Shown here piece after piece: positions 1 to 7,787 of a stretch of 64,000 nucleotides of DNA. The first letter of the stretch is position 1, and the number at the start of each line of letters is the position of its first letter. A program made the position numbers and the translations under genes. The notes below the pieces were generated by a model. It worked only from the letters and a program-made list of their open reading frames with translations, was not told the origin of the DNA and searched no databases. Source of the stretch: Hydrogenovibrio crunogenus (GTDB lineage Bacteria > Pseudomonadota > Gammaproteobacteria > Thiomicrospirales > Thiomicrospiraceae); contig NZ_CP032096.1 in the NCBI RefSeq assembly GCF_004786015.1, forward strand, positions 1,550,001-1,614,000, read 5' to 3'.

Positions 1-552
1 CACCCTCGCGTAGCAAGCGCTTATGCCCGTTGGCAGTCGCAAAAAGAAGAAGCTGAGTTGGAACGTCGCACTGCAAAAGCTGACCCTACAGTTGGAGTTA
101 AGACTGGTCAAGATGGTGGAAAAAACGTTATAGGGTTGACTTTATCCATTCCCCTTAACGTGCGCAATGATTTCAGTGCAGAAACACGTGCCGCTGAACG
201 CGCAGGTCTTGAAGAAAAAGCTCGCTTTCAAAGCATTTACCGTAAACAGCGTTTCAGCTGGCAAGCTGCTTATTCCGTTTGGAAGAGTTTTGATCAGCAA
301 TACCAACGCTGGAAAAAACTAGCTCAAGGTCGGGTCGAGAAAAGTGCTGAACTGCTTGAACGACAATGGAATAGTCGGGATTTATCAACAACAGATTATC
401 TGCTGGCTTTAAATCAACGCGCTGAAAGCCTAATAGCAGGCATTGAACTGGAAAAACAGACGCAACTTGCCCTTCTTGATGCACTTAAGCAATCTGGTCT
501 TTTATTGCAAGCCAAAAATGCTGAACACCAAATTACAGGAATACGAAAATGA
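1..552 (+). CDS. czcC: Outer-membrane efflux protein, TolC/CzcC type (5'-truncated by window edge)
   Basis: The reading frame is open from base 1, so this is the last 183 residues of a gene that begins outside the window. The visible part is helical and rich in Ala, Glu, Gln and Arg, with the segment around GLTLSIPLNVRND followed by long amphipathic helices. That is the pattern of the second half of a TolC-family outer-membrane channel. Its stop overlaps the start of the adaptor gene by 4 bases (ATGA), and the inner-membrane RND pump follows, so the three genes form a classical CBA metal-efflux operon. The protein would form the outer-membrane exit duct. The symbol is by family; the metal is not evident from this piece. 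Confidence 0.85.
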   Translation, partial: HPRVASAYARWQSQKEEAELERRTAKADPTVGVKTGQDGGKNVIGLTLSIPLNVRNDFSAETRAAERAGLEEKARFQSIYRKQRFSWQAAYSVWKSFDQQYQRWKKLAQGRVEKSAELLERQWNSRDLSTTDYLLALNQRAESLIAGIELEKQTQLALLDALKQSGLLLQAKNAEHQITGIRK

Positions 553-1850
553 ACAAAATATTGCTAGCAATTGCTCTGAGCGTGCTTACTAATCCAGCCT
601 TCAGTCAAGATAAAGAATCACAAAATGACCATCCTCGTGCACATGATCATGAAACAGAAACCAACTCCAAAGTACATATCGAAAAGAAAGAGAATGCTGA
701 ACATCCTGAAGAAAGCCACCAAGAGCATGCTACACATGATGCGCACCCGTCAGGTGCTTCACATCTGCATGATGAACATCAAGGGCAATTAGATCGTGGA
801 CACGATAACGAAAATAATGCGCACGGTAGTCATAAAGATATCAACTCAACGACACTCAAACCTGAGCAAATAAAACTGGCTGATATTCAAGTAGAGCTTC
901 TTACTGCTCAGCGAGTCAATTATCAACTTTATGCTCCTGGAGAAATTCTATCCAACGACTATACCAGTTACAGCGTATCGCCACGAGTCGCTTCAATCGT
1001 GTTGCGGCGCCATGTTTCTTTGGGGGATCACGTAAAATCTGGACAACGACTCGTTACCTTATTTAGCGAAAGTGTCGCCGAAGAACAGACTAACTACCGT
1101 GTGGCTTGGACTGAATGGCAAAGATTGCAAAAGCTAGGACGCAAAAATGTTGGGGAACAGCGATATATCAGTGCTAAGTCTACCCTAGAAAAGGCCGAAG
1201 CGAAACTGCTATCCTATGGGTTGTCAAAAGCAAATTTACAATCCCTTACTTCTCAGAAGTCCGCTTCATTGGGAGAGTATACCCTTAATGCCGAAATTGA
1301 TGGTGTTGTGCTTAGTGACAAATTCAAGCAAGGGCAGCGGATTGGAGCTGGTCAACCCTTAATTTCTCTTGCTGATGAAAAACAGCTATGGGTCGAAGCT
1401 CAACTACCCGCCAACATGAATTTAAATTTAGAAAAAGGAGCGCAAGCGGAAGTCGTCATTGGCATGATGCATGTGAAAGCTTCAGTTATTCAAGAGTCGC
1501 ACACGATTGATTCGGTTACTCGTACGCGCACTGTGCGACTTTTGGTCAATAATCCAGCGCACCGTTTGCATCCAGGTCAGTTTGCTGAGGTTTATTTTCA
1601 TTTTAGTACACAGCAGCCAGTGCTGGCGGTGCCTGAAACAGCGCTGATGCGTAGTGAAGACGGTGACTGGGTGGTATTTATGGAAGAGCATCCAGGGGAG
1701 TTTAAGCCAGTAGAAGTTCAGTTAGGCCGAGCGTTGGGACCACTTCGTGAAATCATTGGCATTGAGCCCGGGCAACATATTGTCACCCAAGGAGCTTTTT
1801 TTGTTGCGTCTCAGATCGCCAAGGGCGGTTTTGATCCTCATAACCACTAA
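549..1850 (+). CDS. czcB: RND efflux periplasmic adaptor subunit, CzcB/CusB family, with His-rich N-terminus
   Basis: A 433-residue membrane-fusion protein linking the inner-membrane pump to the outer-membrane channel. Residues 1-19 form a signal peptide ending near AFSQ. Residues about 28-96 are packed with His, Asp and Glu (many HxH and HDH clusters), a likely periplasmic metal-binding segment. A split lipoyl/barrel region follows (SPRVASIVLRRHVSLGDHVKSG around 145-165, and the second half near EIDGVVLSDKFKQGQRIGAG), with only a short coiled coil between the halves, as usual for heavy-metal adaptors. The start is set by the ATGA overlap and an AGGA about 8 bases upstream. Metal specificity is unproven, but the His content favours Zn, Co, Ni or Cd over an organic substrate. 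Confidence 0.92.
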   Translation: MNKILLAIALSVLTNPAFSQDKESQNDHPRAHDHETETNSKVHIEKKENAEHPEESHQEHATHDAHPSGASHLHDEHQGQLDRGHDNENNAHGSHKDINSTTLKPEQIKLADIQVELLTAQRVNYQLYAPGEILSNDYTSYSVSPRVASIVLRRHVSLGDHVKSGQRLVTLFSESVAEEQTNYRVAWTEWQRLQKLGRKNVGEQRYISAKSTLEKAEAKLLSYGLSKANLQSLTSQKSASLGEYTLNAEIDGVVLSDKFKQGQRIGAGQPLISLADEKQLWVEAQLPANMNLNLEKGAQAEVVIGMMHVKASVIQESHTIDSVTRTRTVRLLVNNPAHRLHPGQFAEVYFHFSTQQPVLAVPETALMRSEDGDWVVFMEEHPGEFKPVEVQLGRALGPLREIIGIEPGQHIVTQGAFFVASQIAKGGFDPHNH

Positions 1851-1865
1851 GTATAAGGAACTTCC

Positions 1866-4800
1866 ATGTTTAACCGAATGATTGATTGGGCGGTTACTAA
1901 CCGTTTGCTGGTGATACTCGCCCTTATTACACTGACGGTCAGTGCTTTTTTTGTTATCCCCAAACTGAATCTCGATGCCTTTCCAGATGTTACCAATGTG
2001 CAGGTATCCGTTAATACTGAAGCTCCGGGGCTAGCTGCTGAAGAGGTTGAGCAGCTTATTACCTACCCTATTGAAGCCGTGATGTATGCGTTGCCTGACG
2101 TTGAAGAGGTACGCTCCATCTCCAAAACAGGCCTCTCCGGCGTCACAGTAGTATTCAAGGAAGGCATGGATATCTATTTTGCCCGACAACTCGTGTTTGA
2201 ACGGTTACAGTCTGCAAAGGAATTGATTCCTGACGGGGTGGGAACTCCTGAGATGGGGCCGAATACCTCAGGCCTAGGACAAGTTTACCAATACCTGCTA
2301 ATGGCCGAACCGGATTCAGGCTTTGATGCTATGGAATTGCGTAGTTTGAATGACTGGGTAGTAAAGCTATTGCTACTTCCAGCGGAAGGGGTAACTGATG
2401 TGCTTTCTTTCGGTGGCGAAGTGCGTCAATATCAGGTTAACCTGAATCCCTCGCGATTGTTAGCCTATGGCTTAACACAAGATAGTGTCATGAAGACTTT
2501 GGAACAAAACAATACCAATGTCGGTGGTTGGTATATGAGTCGTGGTCAAGAGCAATTGGTCATTCGCGGGACAGGATGGTTTGATCATGGTGAACTTGGT
2601 TTGAAGCAGATTCGCCAGGTGCCTTTGAAAACGGTGGATGGCACCACTGTTACTGTTTCAGATGTCGCAGAAGTGGTACTAGGGAGAGAAATCCGCCAGG
2701 GTGCCGTTACAATGACTCGTAAAAATGAGGATGGAAAAGTCGAAAATCTTGGCGAAGTCGTGTCCGGTATTGTGCTCAAGCGTATGGGGGCTAACACGAA
2801 AGTTACAATAGATGCAGTTAATGAGCGTTTTGAACGCATCAATCAAGCATTGCCAGAAGGAGTCCGTTTTGAGGTGTTCTACGATCAGGCAAATTTAATT
2901 ACAGCAGCTGTCGAGACAGTGGTCAATGCGCTTTTACTGGCATTTGTTTTTATTGTCGTGATTCTAGCACTGTTCTTGATGAATTTAAGTGCTACGTTTT
3001 TGGTATTGATCTCCATTCCCATCTCCATCGGTATCGCCTTGATGGTAATGTCATGGTTTGGTTTATCAGCTAATTTGATGTCTCTTGGAGGGATTGCGGT
3101 AGCTATTGGGATGTTAGTTGATGGCTCCGTCGTCATGGTTGAGAACATGTTTAAACACTTGTCTCGCCCAGATGCTGAGCATGATGCCGAAAGAGCATTG
3201 CGTGTTGGATCCACAGATAGAGATCCAGTCCGCGCCTGTGGTGACCATCATGGTATCGCCTTAAGATTGCAGGAAGCCGGTAAAGAGGTGGCGCGACCTA
3301 TCTTTTTTGCCACGGCCATTATCTTGGTTGTGTTCATGCCGCTTTTCAGTTTTGAGGGGGTTGAAGCTAAATTGTTTCAGCCTATGGCTATCAGTATTAT
3401 GTTGGCTATGCTTTCGGCAGTTTTAGTGGCCTTGATTATTGTGCCCGCATTAGCGACATATCTTTTTCGTAAGGGCGTACGCCAACGCGAGAGCTTTTTG
3501 TTAAAGCCAATCGATTTTGTCTATCGCAAAAGTTTAACTTGGGCTATGAGGCATAGCAAAGTTGTTGTAGGTATAGCTGTCTTCATGGTAATTTCTGCGG
3601 CACTTGTCATACCTCGCCTAGGAACCGAATTCGTGCCTGAACTTGAAGAAGGAACTATCAACTTGCGTGTCACTTTGGCTCCATCGTCTAGTTTAGAAAC
3701 TGCACTGCAAGTGGCCCCTAAGCTGGAGGCAATGCTAATGGAGTTTCCTGAGGTTACTTATGCACTGTCGCGTATTGGTCGCGCCGAAATAGGCGGAGAT
3801 CCTGAGCCAGTAAACAACATTGAAATTTATATCGGGCTCAAACCTATAAAAGAGTGGCAAACTGCAAAAAATCGTTATGAATTGCAGGCCTTGATGGAGC
3901 AAAAACTTGAACGACATCCCGGTTTGCTTTTCAATTTCTCTCAACCAATTGCAACCCGTGTTGATGAATTGCTTTCAGGTGTCAAGGCGCAATTGGCCAT
4001 CAAGCTTTTTGGTCCCGAACTTGATGTGCTCGCAGATAAAGGACAAGCAATAGAGAGCGTAGTTAAAAATATCGAAGGCGCTAGAGATGTAGCTATGGAG
4101 CAAATTGTTGGAGAATCTCAATTAGTAGTAAAACCGGATCGTCGCGCTTTATCACGCTATGGACTGAACGTCTCTGACGTAATGGAGCTTGTACGTGAAG
4201 GTCTGGGAGGCGCTAGTGCTGGACAAATCATCAATGGCAACGAGCGTTATGACATCTATGTCCGGCTGGCTGAGCGCTTCCGTGAAGACCGTGAAACCAT
4301 TGCAGACCTTCGTTTACAAGCTCCAACAGGTGCTTGGGTTCGCCTTGAGGATGTGGCCGATGTCAATATTGCTTCAGGACCTCCTCAGGTTCGTCGTGAT
4401 GACGTACAGCGACGTGTGGTTATTCAGGCTAATGTTCAGGGGCGAGACATGGGAAGCGTAGTCTCAGATATTCGTCAGGCAGTTGCTGAACAAGTCGAAC
4501 TTCCGGCTGGGTATTCTGTCGATATCGGTGGCCAATTTGAGAGCCAGCAACGAGCGCAAAAGCGTTTATCACTGGTTGTACCGGTTTCTCTGGGATTAAT
4601 CGCCTTGTTGCTTTATTTCGCTTTTGCTTCGGTTGGTCAGGCTATGTTAATTCTGGTAAATGTGCCGTTAGCCGTTATTGGTGGCGTTTTTGCACTTTGG
4701 TTTTCTGGCCAATACTTGTCTGTACCAGGTTCTGTAGGATTCATTACCCTCTTTGGGGTAGCCGTATTAAATGGTGTCGTTATGGTAGAAAGTATCAATC

Positions 4801-5063
4801 AACGAATTATAGATGGTCTATCGGTTTCCGATGCGGTATTTGATGGCGCTACTTCAAGGCTGAGGCCAGTATTAATGACCGCCATTACTTCAGCACTTGG
4901 TTTGATGCCTATGCTACTTTCCAGTGGTGTTGGTGCAGAAATCCAAAAACCCTTGGCAACAGTAATCGTGGGCGGTTTAATAACAGCCACATTTTTGACA
5001 TTGTTTGTGTTGCCAGTGTTATTTGCTTGGTTTTCAAAAGGAAAAATAAAAGATATGGCTTAA
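1866..5063 (+). CDS. czcA: Heavy-metal RND efflux pump, CzcA/CusA family
   Basis: A 1065-residue proton-driven inner-membrane transporter, the usual size for the heavy-metal branch. The N-terminus (FNRMIDWAVTNRLLVILALI) is the first membrane helix, followed by the porter motif NLDAFPDVTNVQVSVNTEAPG. Helix 4 near residue 418 reads AIGMLVDGSVVMVEN. It keeps the Asp and the EN used for proton relay, but has AIG where zinc-type CzcA proteins have DFG, so the metal cannot be assigned by analogy to CzcA. The segment between helices 4 and 5 (about residues 430-475) is long and His/Asp-rich. AAGGAA lies 6 bases before the ATG. It is the last gene of the operon, and a strong hairpin follows. Confidence 0.93.
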   Translation: MFNRMIDWAVTNRLLVILALITLTVSAFFVIPKLNLDAFPDVTNVQVSVNTEAPGLAAEEVEQLITYPIEAVMYALPDVEEVRSISKTGLSGVTVVFKEGMDIYFARQLVFERLQSAKELIPDGVGTPEMGPNTSGLGQVYQYLLMAEPDSGFDAMELRSLNDWVVKLLLLPAEGVTDVLSFGGEVRQYQVNLNPSRLLAYGLTQDSVMKTLEQNNTNVGGWYMSRGQEQLVIRGTGWFDHGELGLKQIRQVPLKTVDGTTVTVSDVAEVVLGREIRQGAVTMTRKNEDGKVENLGEVVSGIVLKRMGANTKVTIDAVNERFERINQALPEGVRFEVFYDQANLITAAVETVVNALLLAFVFIVVILALFLMNLSATFLVLISIPISIGIALMVMSWFGLSANLMSLGGIAVAIGMLVDGSVVMVENMFKHLSRPDAEHDAERALRVGSTDRDPVRACGDHHGIALRLQEAGKEVARPIFFATAIILVVFMPLFSFEGVEAKLFQPMAISIMLAMLSAVLVALIIVPALATYLFRKGVRQRESFLLKPIDFVYRKSLTWAMRHSKVVVGIAVFMVISAALVIPRLGTEFVPELEEGTINLRVTLAPSSSLETALQVAPKLEAMLMEFPEVTYALSRIGRAEIGGDPEPVNNIEIYIGLKPIKEWQTAKNRYELQALMEQKLERHPGLLFNFSQPIATRVDELLSGVKAQLAIKLFGPELDVLADKGQAIESVVKNIEGARDVAMEQIVGESQLVVKPDRRALSRYGLNVSDVMELVREGLGGASAGQIINGNERYDIYVRLAERFREDRETIADLRLQAPTGAWVRLEDVADVNIASGPPQVRRDDVQRRVVIQANVQGRDMGSVVSDIRQAVAEQVELPAGYSVDIGGQFESQQRAQKRLSLVVPVSLGLIALLLYFAFASVGQAMLILVNVPLAVIGGVFALWFSGQYLSVPGSVGFITLFGVAVLNGVVMVESINQRIIDGLSVSDAVFDGATSRLRPVLMTAITSALGLMPMLLSSGVGAEIQKPLATVIVGGLITATFLTLFVLPVLFAWFSKGKIKDMA

Positions 5064-5079
5064 ACCCATCATTCTTCAG

Positions 5080-5117
5080 ACCTGTAGCAGCCTTGTTGCC
5101 GCTACAGGTATTTATTT
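5080..5117 (+). terminator. Rho-independent terminator of the czcCBA operon
   Basis: A perfect 9-bp stem, ACCTGTAGC with GCTACAGGT, is separated by a 12-base loop and followed by a T-rich tract. It lies 17 bases after the czcA stop on the transcribed strand. Confidence 0.8.
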
Positions 5118-5215
5118 TAAAAAAATAAAAAATCTTTATAAAAATCATAAACAATAGAAATCTTCATGATTCTTATAAAGGTTTTTAGGATATAAATTCA
5201 GGATAAATACTTTTT

Positions 5216-6106
5216 ATGCATCAGCACAAAAATGAAAGCAATAAGCGCATCGCAACGGCATTTTTTCTGAATGTTGGCTTTACCATCATTGAATTTATTG
5301 GAGGCTGGTTGACCAATAGCACCGCCATTATGGCCGATGCAGTACATGACTTAGGCGATAGTTTGTCAATCGGCAGCGCTTGGCTATTGAACCATTTGGG
5401 ACAAAAATCTGCTAACAGCGAGTTTACCTATGGTTATCAGCGTCTGTCTTTGCTTGGTGCTTTAATTAATAGCTTAGTTCTAATTGCTGGATCAATATGG
5501 GTATTGAGTGAAGCCATACCCAGATTGGCTGACCCAGTCATGCCGGCTACCGAAGGAATGCTGATACTGGCTATACTAGGAGTTACCGTTAATGGTTTTG
5601 CGGTTTACCGTTTGAGTAAGGGCAATACGCTCAATGAAAAGGTATTAAACTGGCATTTATTGGAGGATGTGCTTGGATGGTTGGCAGTACTTGTCGTTTC
5701 AATCGTATTGCAGTTTGCCGATTGGCCAATTCTTGACCCATTACTGTCGGTGGGATTTACTCTTTTCATTTTTTTTAATGTAATACGAAATCTCAAGACA
5801 ACTGCGAAGCTTTTTTTTCAAGCGGTGCCGGATAAGAAATTGCATGAAAGGATCCGACACTCATTACTGAACATAGACAACATCTTTGAAGTGCATCATC
5901 AACACCTTTGGTCACTTGATGGTGAACATCATGTTTTGACGGCTCATATTATTATCAATCAAAATAAAGATTTCAACCTCAAAGAATATAGTGCGATGAA
6001 GCAATCCATTGCCAATGCCCTCGAACAATATCAGTTAGCTCATACCACTATCGAAATTGAACTAAATCAAGAGTTCTGTCGAGATCAATCTAAACTTCCT
6101 TTTTAG
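5216..6106 (+). CDS. Cation diffusion facilitator family transporter (CzcD/ZitB-like)
   Basis: A 296-residue inner-membrane metal/proton antiporter. Six membrane helices are visible, and helix 2 carries ADAVHDLGDS (HxxxD at residues 44-48). Helix 5 carries WHLLEDVLGW (HxxxD at 147-151). These two pairs form the tetrahedral metal site, and a His at the first position is typical of Zn/Cd members. A C-terminal cytoplasmic domain follows, with HHQHLWSLDGEHHVLTAHI, as in the family's regulatory metal-binding fold. The gene starts about 150 bases after czcA with a terminator between, so it probably has its own promoter. The Shine-Dalgarno match is weak (AGGA about 13 bases upstream). It likely supplies cytoplasmic efflux to complement the trans-envelope RND pump. 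Confidence 0.92.
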   Translation: MHQHKNESNKRIATAFFLNVGFTIIEFIGGWLTNSTAIMADAVHDLGDSLSIGSAWLLNHLGQKSANSEFTYGYQRLSLLGALINSLVLIAGSIWVLSEAIPRLADPVMPATEGMLILAILGVTVNGFAVYRLSKGNTLNEKVLNWHLLEDVLGWLAVLVVSIVLQFADWPILDPLLSVGFTLFIFFNVIRNLKTTAKLFFQAVPDKKLHERIRHSLLNIDNIFEVHHQHLWSLDGEHHVLTAHIIINQNKDFNLKEYSAMKQSIANALEQYQLAHTTIEIELNQEFCRDQSKLPF

Positions 6107-6128
6107 ACCTCTCTCTTTTAGAGGCAAT

Positions 6129-6548
6129 CTAATTTAGAGTTTTCCAGCAGGTTGTATTGGTTAGATATTTCCATGGCGTTAAGTGACCAAGTGAATCATG
6201 TGATCGTTCTTCGCTATACTCTCTCACCCTGTTATCGGTAATTTCTCGCACTTCATTCAACACCCTGAACAAGTAGACATTGAGGATTTTATCCCGATAC
6301 ATTCGATTGGATTGTTCAACATAGTAATTATTCGTATCATTTCCTGGCTTGGTAGACGGCAATTTAATGTCAGTCCAATCAGCAAGAACCCTTGAGATAA
6401 ACTCTGGGCAGTTAGCCATTCGAACCTCCATCGGATAATCTCGCCAAGCTGTGATACGTTCCAACACATGTGTAACTCTTAATGTCGGCAAACTCAGGTC
6501 TATTTCAATGGTGAGTATCTTACACCACTGAAGCAGCCTAATTGTCAC
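6129..6548 (-). pseudogene. IS3-family transposase remnant (C-terminal integrase-core half)
   Basis: The translation resembles the second half of an IS3-type DDE transposase: LTIEIDLSLP, VLERITAWRDYP, then NCPEFISRVLADW, STKPGNDTNNYYVEQSNRMYR and ERSHDSLGHLTP. Intact relatives have DNGPEF at the second catalytic Asp; here it reads ANCPEF, so that Asp is lost, while the catalytic Glu in YVEQSNR remains. The 5' half, including the first catalytic Asp and OrfA, is absent. Similarity begins only a few codons in, next to a sequence resembling another element's end (6543-6600). The gene is therefore dead. It is evidence of repeated insertion and decay in this interval. Confidence 0.85.
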
Positions 6549-6600
6549 CGGCAGTGTAAAAATGCCCTCCCTGACTGCAATCTAAATTTGCCCCCTTGAG
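6543..6600. repeat. Possible solo terminus of an IS21-like element
   Basis: The sequence begins TGTCACCGG and contains two imperfect direct repeats about 26 bases apart, GCAGTGTAAAAATGCCCTCC (from 6551) and GCAATCTAAATTTGCCCCC (from 6577). Repeated internal units next to a TG terminus are typical of IS21-family ends. It abuts the point where the IS3 transposase remnant loses homology. The family name is inference, and no IS21 transposase is present. Confidence 0.4.
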
Positions 6601-6687
6601 TATCATAGTGTTCTCTGTGAACCGCCACTAATTTACAATGCACCATTTAGTCATCTAAACAAATTAGAATCTTTCTAAGGCTAATTT

Positions 6688-7113
6688 TCAGGTTTCGTAA
6701 AAGCTTCGGCATCGCAAGAGTTTCCTATTCAGATTAGACACTAATTTGATTATTGCAGAGCGTTCCGATAATAATTTTGATGCTTCTTCTATTAAAGCTT
6801 TAATTTTATGTGCATTTTCTTTGAATGGCCCTGATCGTTTCACATGCCGTGAAGGATTTTTTATTGTATATCCAAGAAAAACTGGTTCCTCGCCTTTTTC
6901 GACAGAATGCCAAACTAGCCATTTTGGATGTGGACAACCTAAACAATCTTTTCCACATCCGTATAAATGTAAAGTAATAGCTCCAGGTTTCCTAGGCTGA
7001 TTTAACTTTATTAGCTCTGAAATCAGATCTAACCTGAAATTTATTTCAGTAATTCTATCAAGAGAAACAGGTCCTATTTTTTCGTAAATTATTTGGTGCT
7101 CATTCGATGGCAT
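6688..7113 (-). CDS. Unrecognised small protein with a Cys cluster
   Basis: A 141-residue protein whose function I do not recognise. The start was chosen at 7113 rather than further upstream because AAGGA sits about 7 bases before this ATG. The visible core is HLYGCGKDCLGCPHPKWLVW (about residues 51-70), with three Cys and one His in a zinc-knuckle-like spacing. It continues into a YTIKNPSRHVKRSGPF segment and a helical, Leu/Lys-rich C-terminus. This Cys-G-C-P-H-P-x-W arrangement recalls small proteins found on phages and islands, but I cannot name a family with confidence. It sits alone between the transposase remnant and alpA, in AT-rich DNA, which suggests it came with the island. Confidence 0.6.
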   Translation of the reverse strand: MPSNEHQIIYEKIGPVSLDRITEINFRLDLISELIKLNQPRKPGAITLHLYGCGKDCLGCPHPKWLVWHSVEKGEEPVFLGYTIKNPSRHVKRSGPFKENAHKIKALIEEASKLLSERSAIIKLVSNLNRKLLRCRSFYET

Positions 7114-7430
7114 GGAAATTTCCTTTTTGCATATAATGTGCAATTTAAAAAAACATAAAAAAAATACCCAACAGAAATTTAGTGATTGAGGTCAGTAAAC
7201 GCGGGCACTCTTCTTAAGCAGCTGCTCAAAAAGGAAAGTGAAAAGGAAGATTTAGAATTATTTTTTTAGAACGATTTCTAATAAACTTGAAAAAACTCAA
7301 TCGATTAATTCTAAAAAATCCACATTAAATGGAATTTTTGATATTTAATCAGATATTAGTTAACAGATTTCTGCTTTAATTTTTATAAATGTCTTTCTGA
7401 AATATCTCCAGATTTCAGAAAGGTGGAATA
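7114..7430. other. AT-rich non-coding stretch upstream of alpA
   Basis: 317 bases with no credible gene on either strand. It should contain the divergent promoters for the Cys-rich gene (leftwards) and alpA (rightwards). The only clear structure is the inverted repeat at 7393-7422 in front of alpA. Confidence 0.6.
7393..7422 (+). promoter_or_regulatory. 11-bp perfect inverted repeat overlapping the alpA ribosome-binding region
   Basis: CTTTCTGAAAT (7393-7403) and ATTTCAGAAAG (7412-7422) are perfectly complementary with an 8-base spacer. The right arm runs into the Shine-Dalgarno region AGAAAGGTGG just before the alpA ATG at 7431. It could be an operator for AlpA or a partner protein, or an mRNA hairpin that hides the ribosome-binding site. 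Confidence 0.65.
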
Positions 7431-7625
7431 ATGATAGACAAAGTACCTGAGCAACTACTACCGTTGCCAAAAGTAGAGATGATGATAGGACTGAAAAAAT
7501 CAAAAATATATGCTTTAATTAAAACTGGTGAATTTCCAAAAAATCGAGTAATCAAAGGTAAAGCTTTATGGTTAAGCTCAGAAATTCAAAATTGGATATC
7601 CGAACAATGGCAAGCAGCTAAGTAA
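7431..7625 (+). CDS. AlpA-family transcriptional regulator
   Basis: A 64-residue DNA-binding protein of the AlpA/excisionase-like winged-helix group. The pattern is characteristic: LLPLPKVEMMIGLKKSKIYALIKTGEFP (recognition helix region, about residues 10-37), then KALWLSSEIQNWISEQ. Such proteins sit near the ends of prophages and integrative islands and activate the integrase or excision genes. GAAAGGTGG lies 5-9 bases before the ATG. It lies about 75 bases from the proposed attachment site at 7701-7719, the expected location at an island end, although no integrase gene is in the window. Confidence 0.88.
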   Translation: MIDKVPEQLLPLPKVEMMIGLKKSKIYALIKTGEFPKNRVIKGKALWLSSEIQNWISEQWQAAK

Positions 7626-7700
7626 TGTACTATTAATGTACCACTTACTTTTAAATTACTAAAAAATCCTCTAAAAAAGCTACTTCTATAGAAAAGTTTG

Positions 7701-7719
7701 TTTCCGCCCATCTCCACCA
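7701..7719 (+). other. Candidate attR: duplicated 3' end of a tmRNA or tRNA gene
   Basis: TTTCCGCCCATCTCCACCA has the layout of a stable-RNA 3' end: T-stem strand CCGCC, a 7-base acceptor strand CATCTCC, discriminator A, then CCA. It resembles the tmRNA end of other gammaproteobacteria, which commonly ends in CUCCACCA. The bases to the left do not form a T-loop or a matching 5' stem, so only the end is present. A terminator follows immediately. This is what an integrase leaves at one side after inserting into an RNA gene. Whether the target is ssrA or a tRNA cannot be settled here. Confidence 0.5.
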
Positions 7720-7730
7720 AACATTCATTC

Positions 7731-7757
7731 AATCTGTTAGGCCTTAGCAGATTTTTC
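7731..7757 (+). terminator. Terminator downstream of the RNA-gene 3' end
   Basis: AATCTGTTA pairs with TAGCAGATT (one G-U pair) around a small GGCCT loop and is followed by TTTC and TTT. It lies 12 bases after the CCA end and points rightwards, consistent with being the original terminator of the disrupted RNA gene. Confidence 0.6.
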
Positions 7758-7787
7758 TTTCCTCTAAATTTTTTAAATAATTGATTA

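Larger units (their letters stand above)
1..7719. mobile_element. Probable right part of a genomic island integrated at a stable-RNA gene
   Basis: This is an inferred boundary. The stretch carries metal-efflux genes, a transposase remnant, an orphan Cys-rich gene and an AlpA-type regulator, all typical accessory cargo. It stops at a 19-nt sequence that looks like the 3' end of a tmRNA or tRNA (7701-7719), followed at once by a terminator hairpin. No complete RNA gene can precede that end, because alpA occupies the space. To the right lies only a small membrane-protein gene and then the flagellar core genome. No integrase is visible, so it would have to lie left of the window. The left boundary is unknown, and the metal-efflux genes could instead belong to older chromosomal DNA. 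Confidence 0.45.

Noticed and set aside
3170-3300. Suspected frameshift in the czcA-like gene because of odd-looking sequence after helix 4
   Set aside because: The frame stays open, alternative frames contain stops, and a His/Asp-rich variable loop is normal at this position in heavy-metal RND pumps.
7640-7719. Intact tRNA or tmRNA gene ending at 7719
   Set aside because: No T-loop, no matching 5' acceptor strand and no cloverleaf upstream; the space is taken by alpA. Only the 3' end is present.
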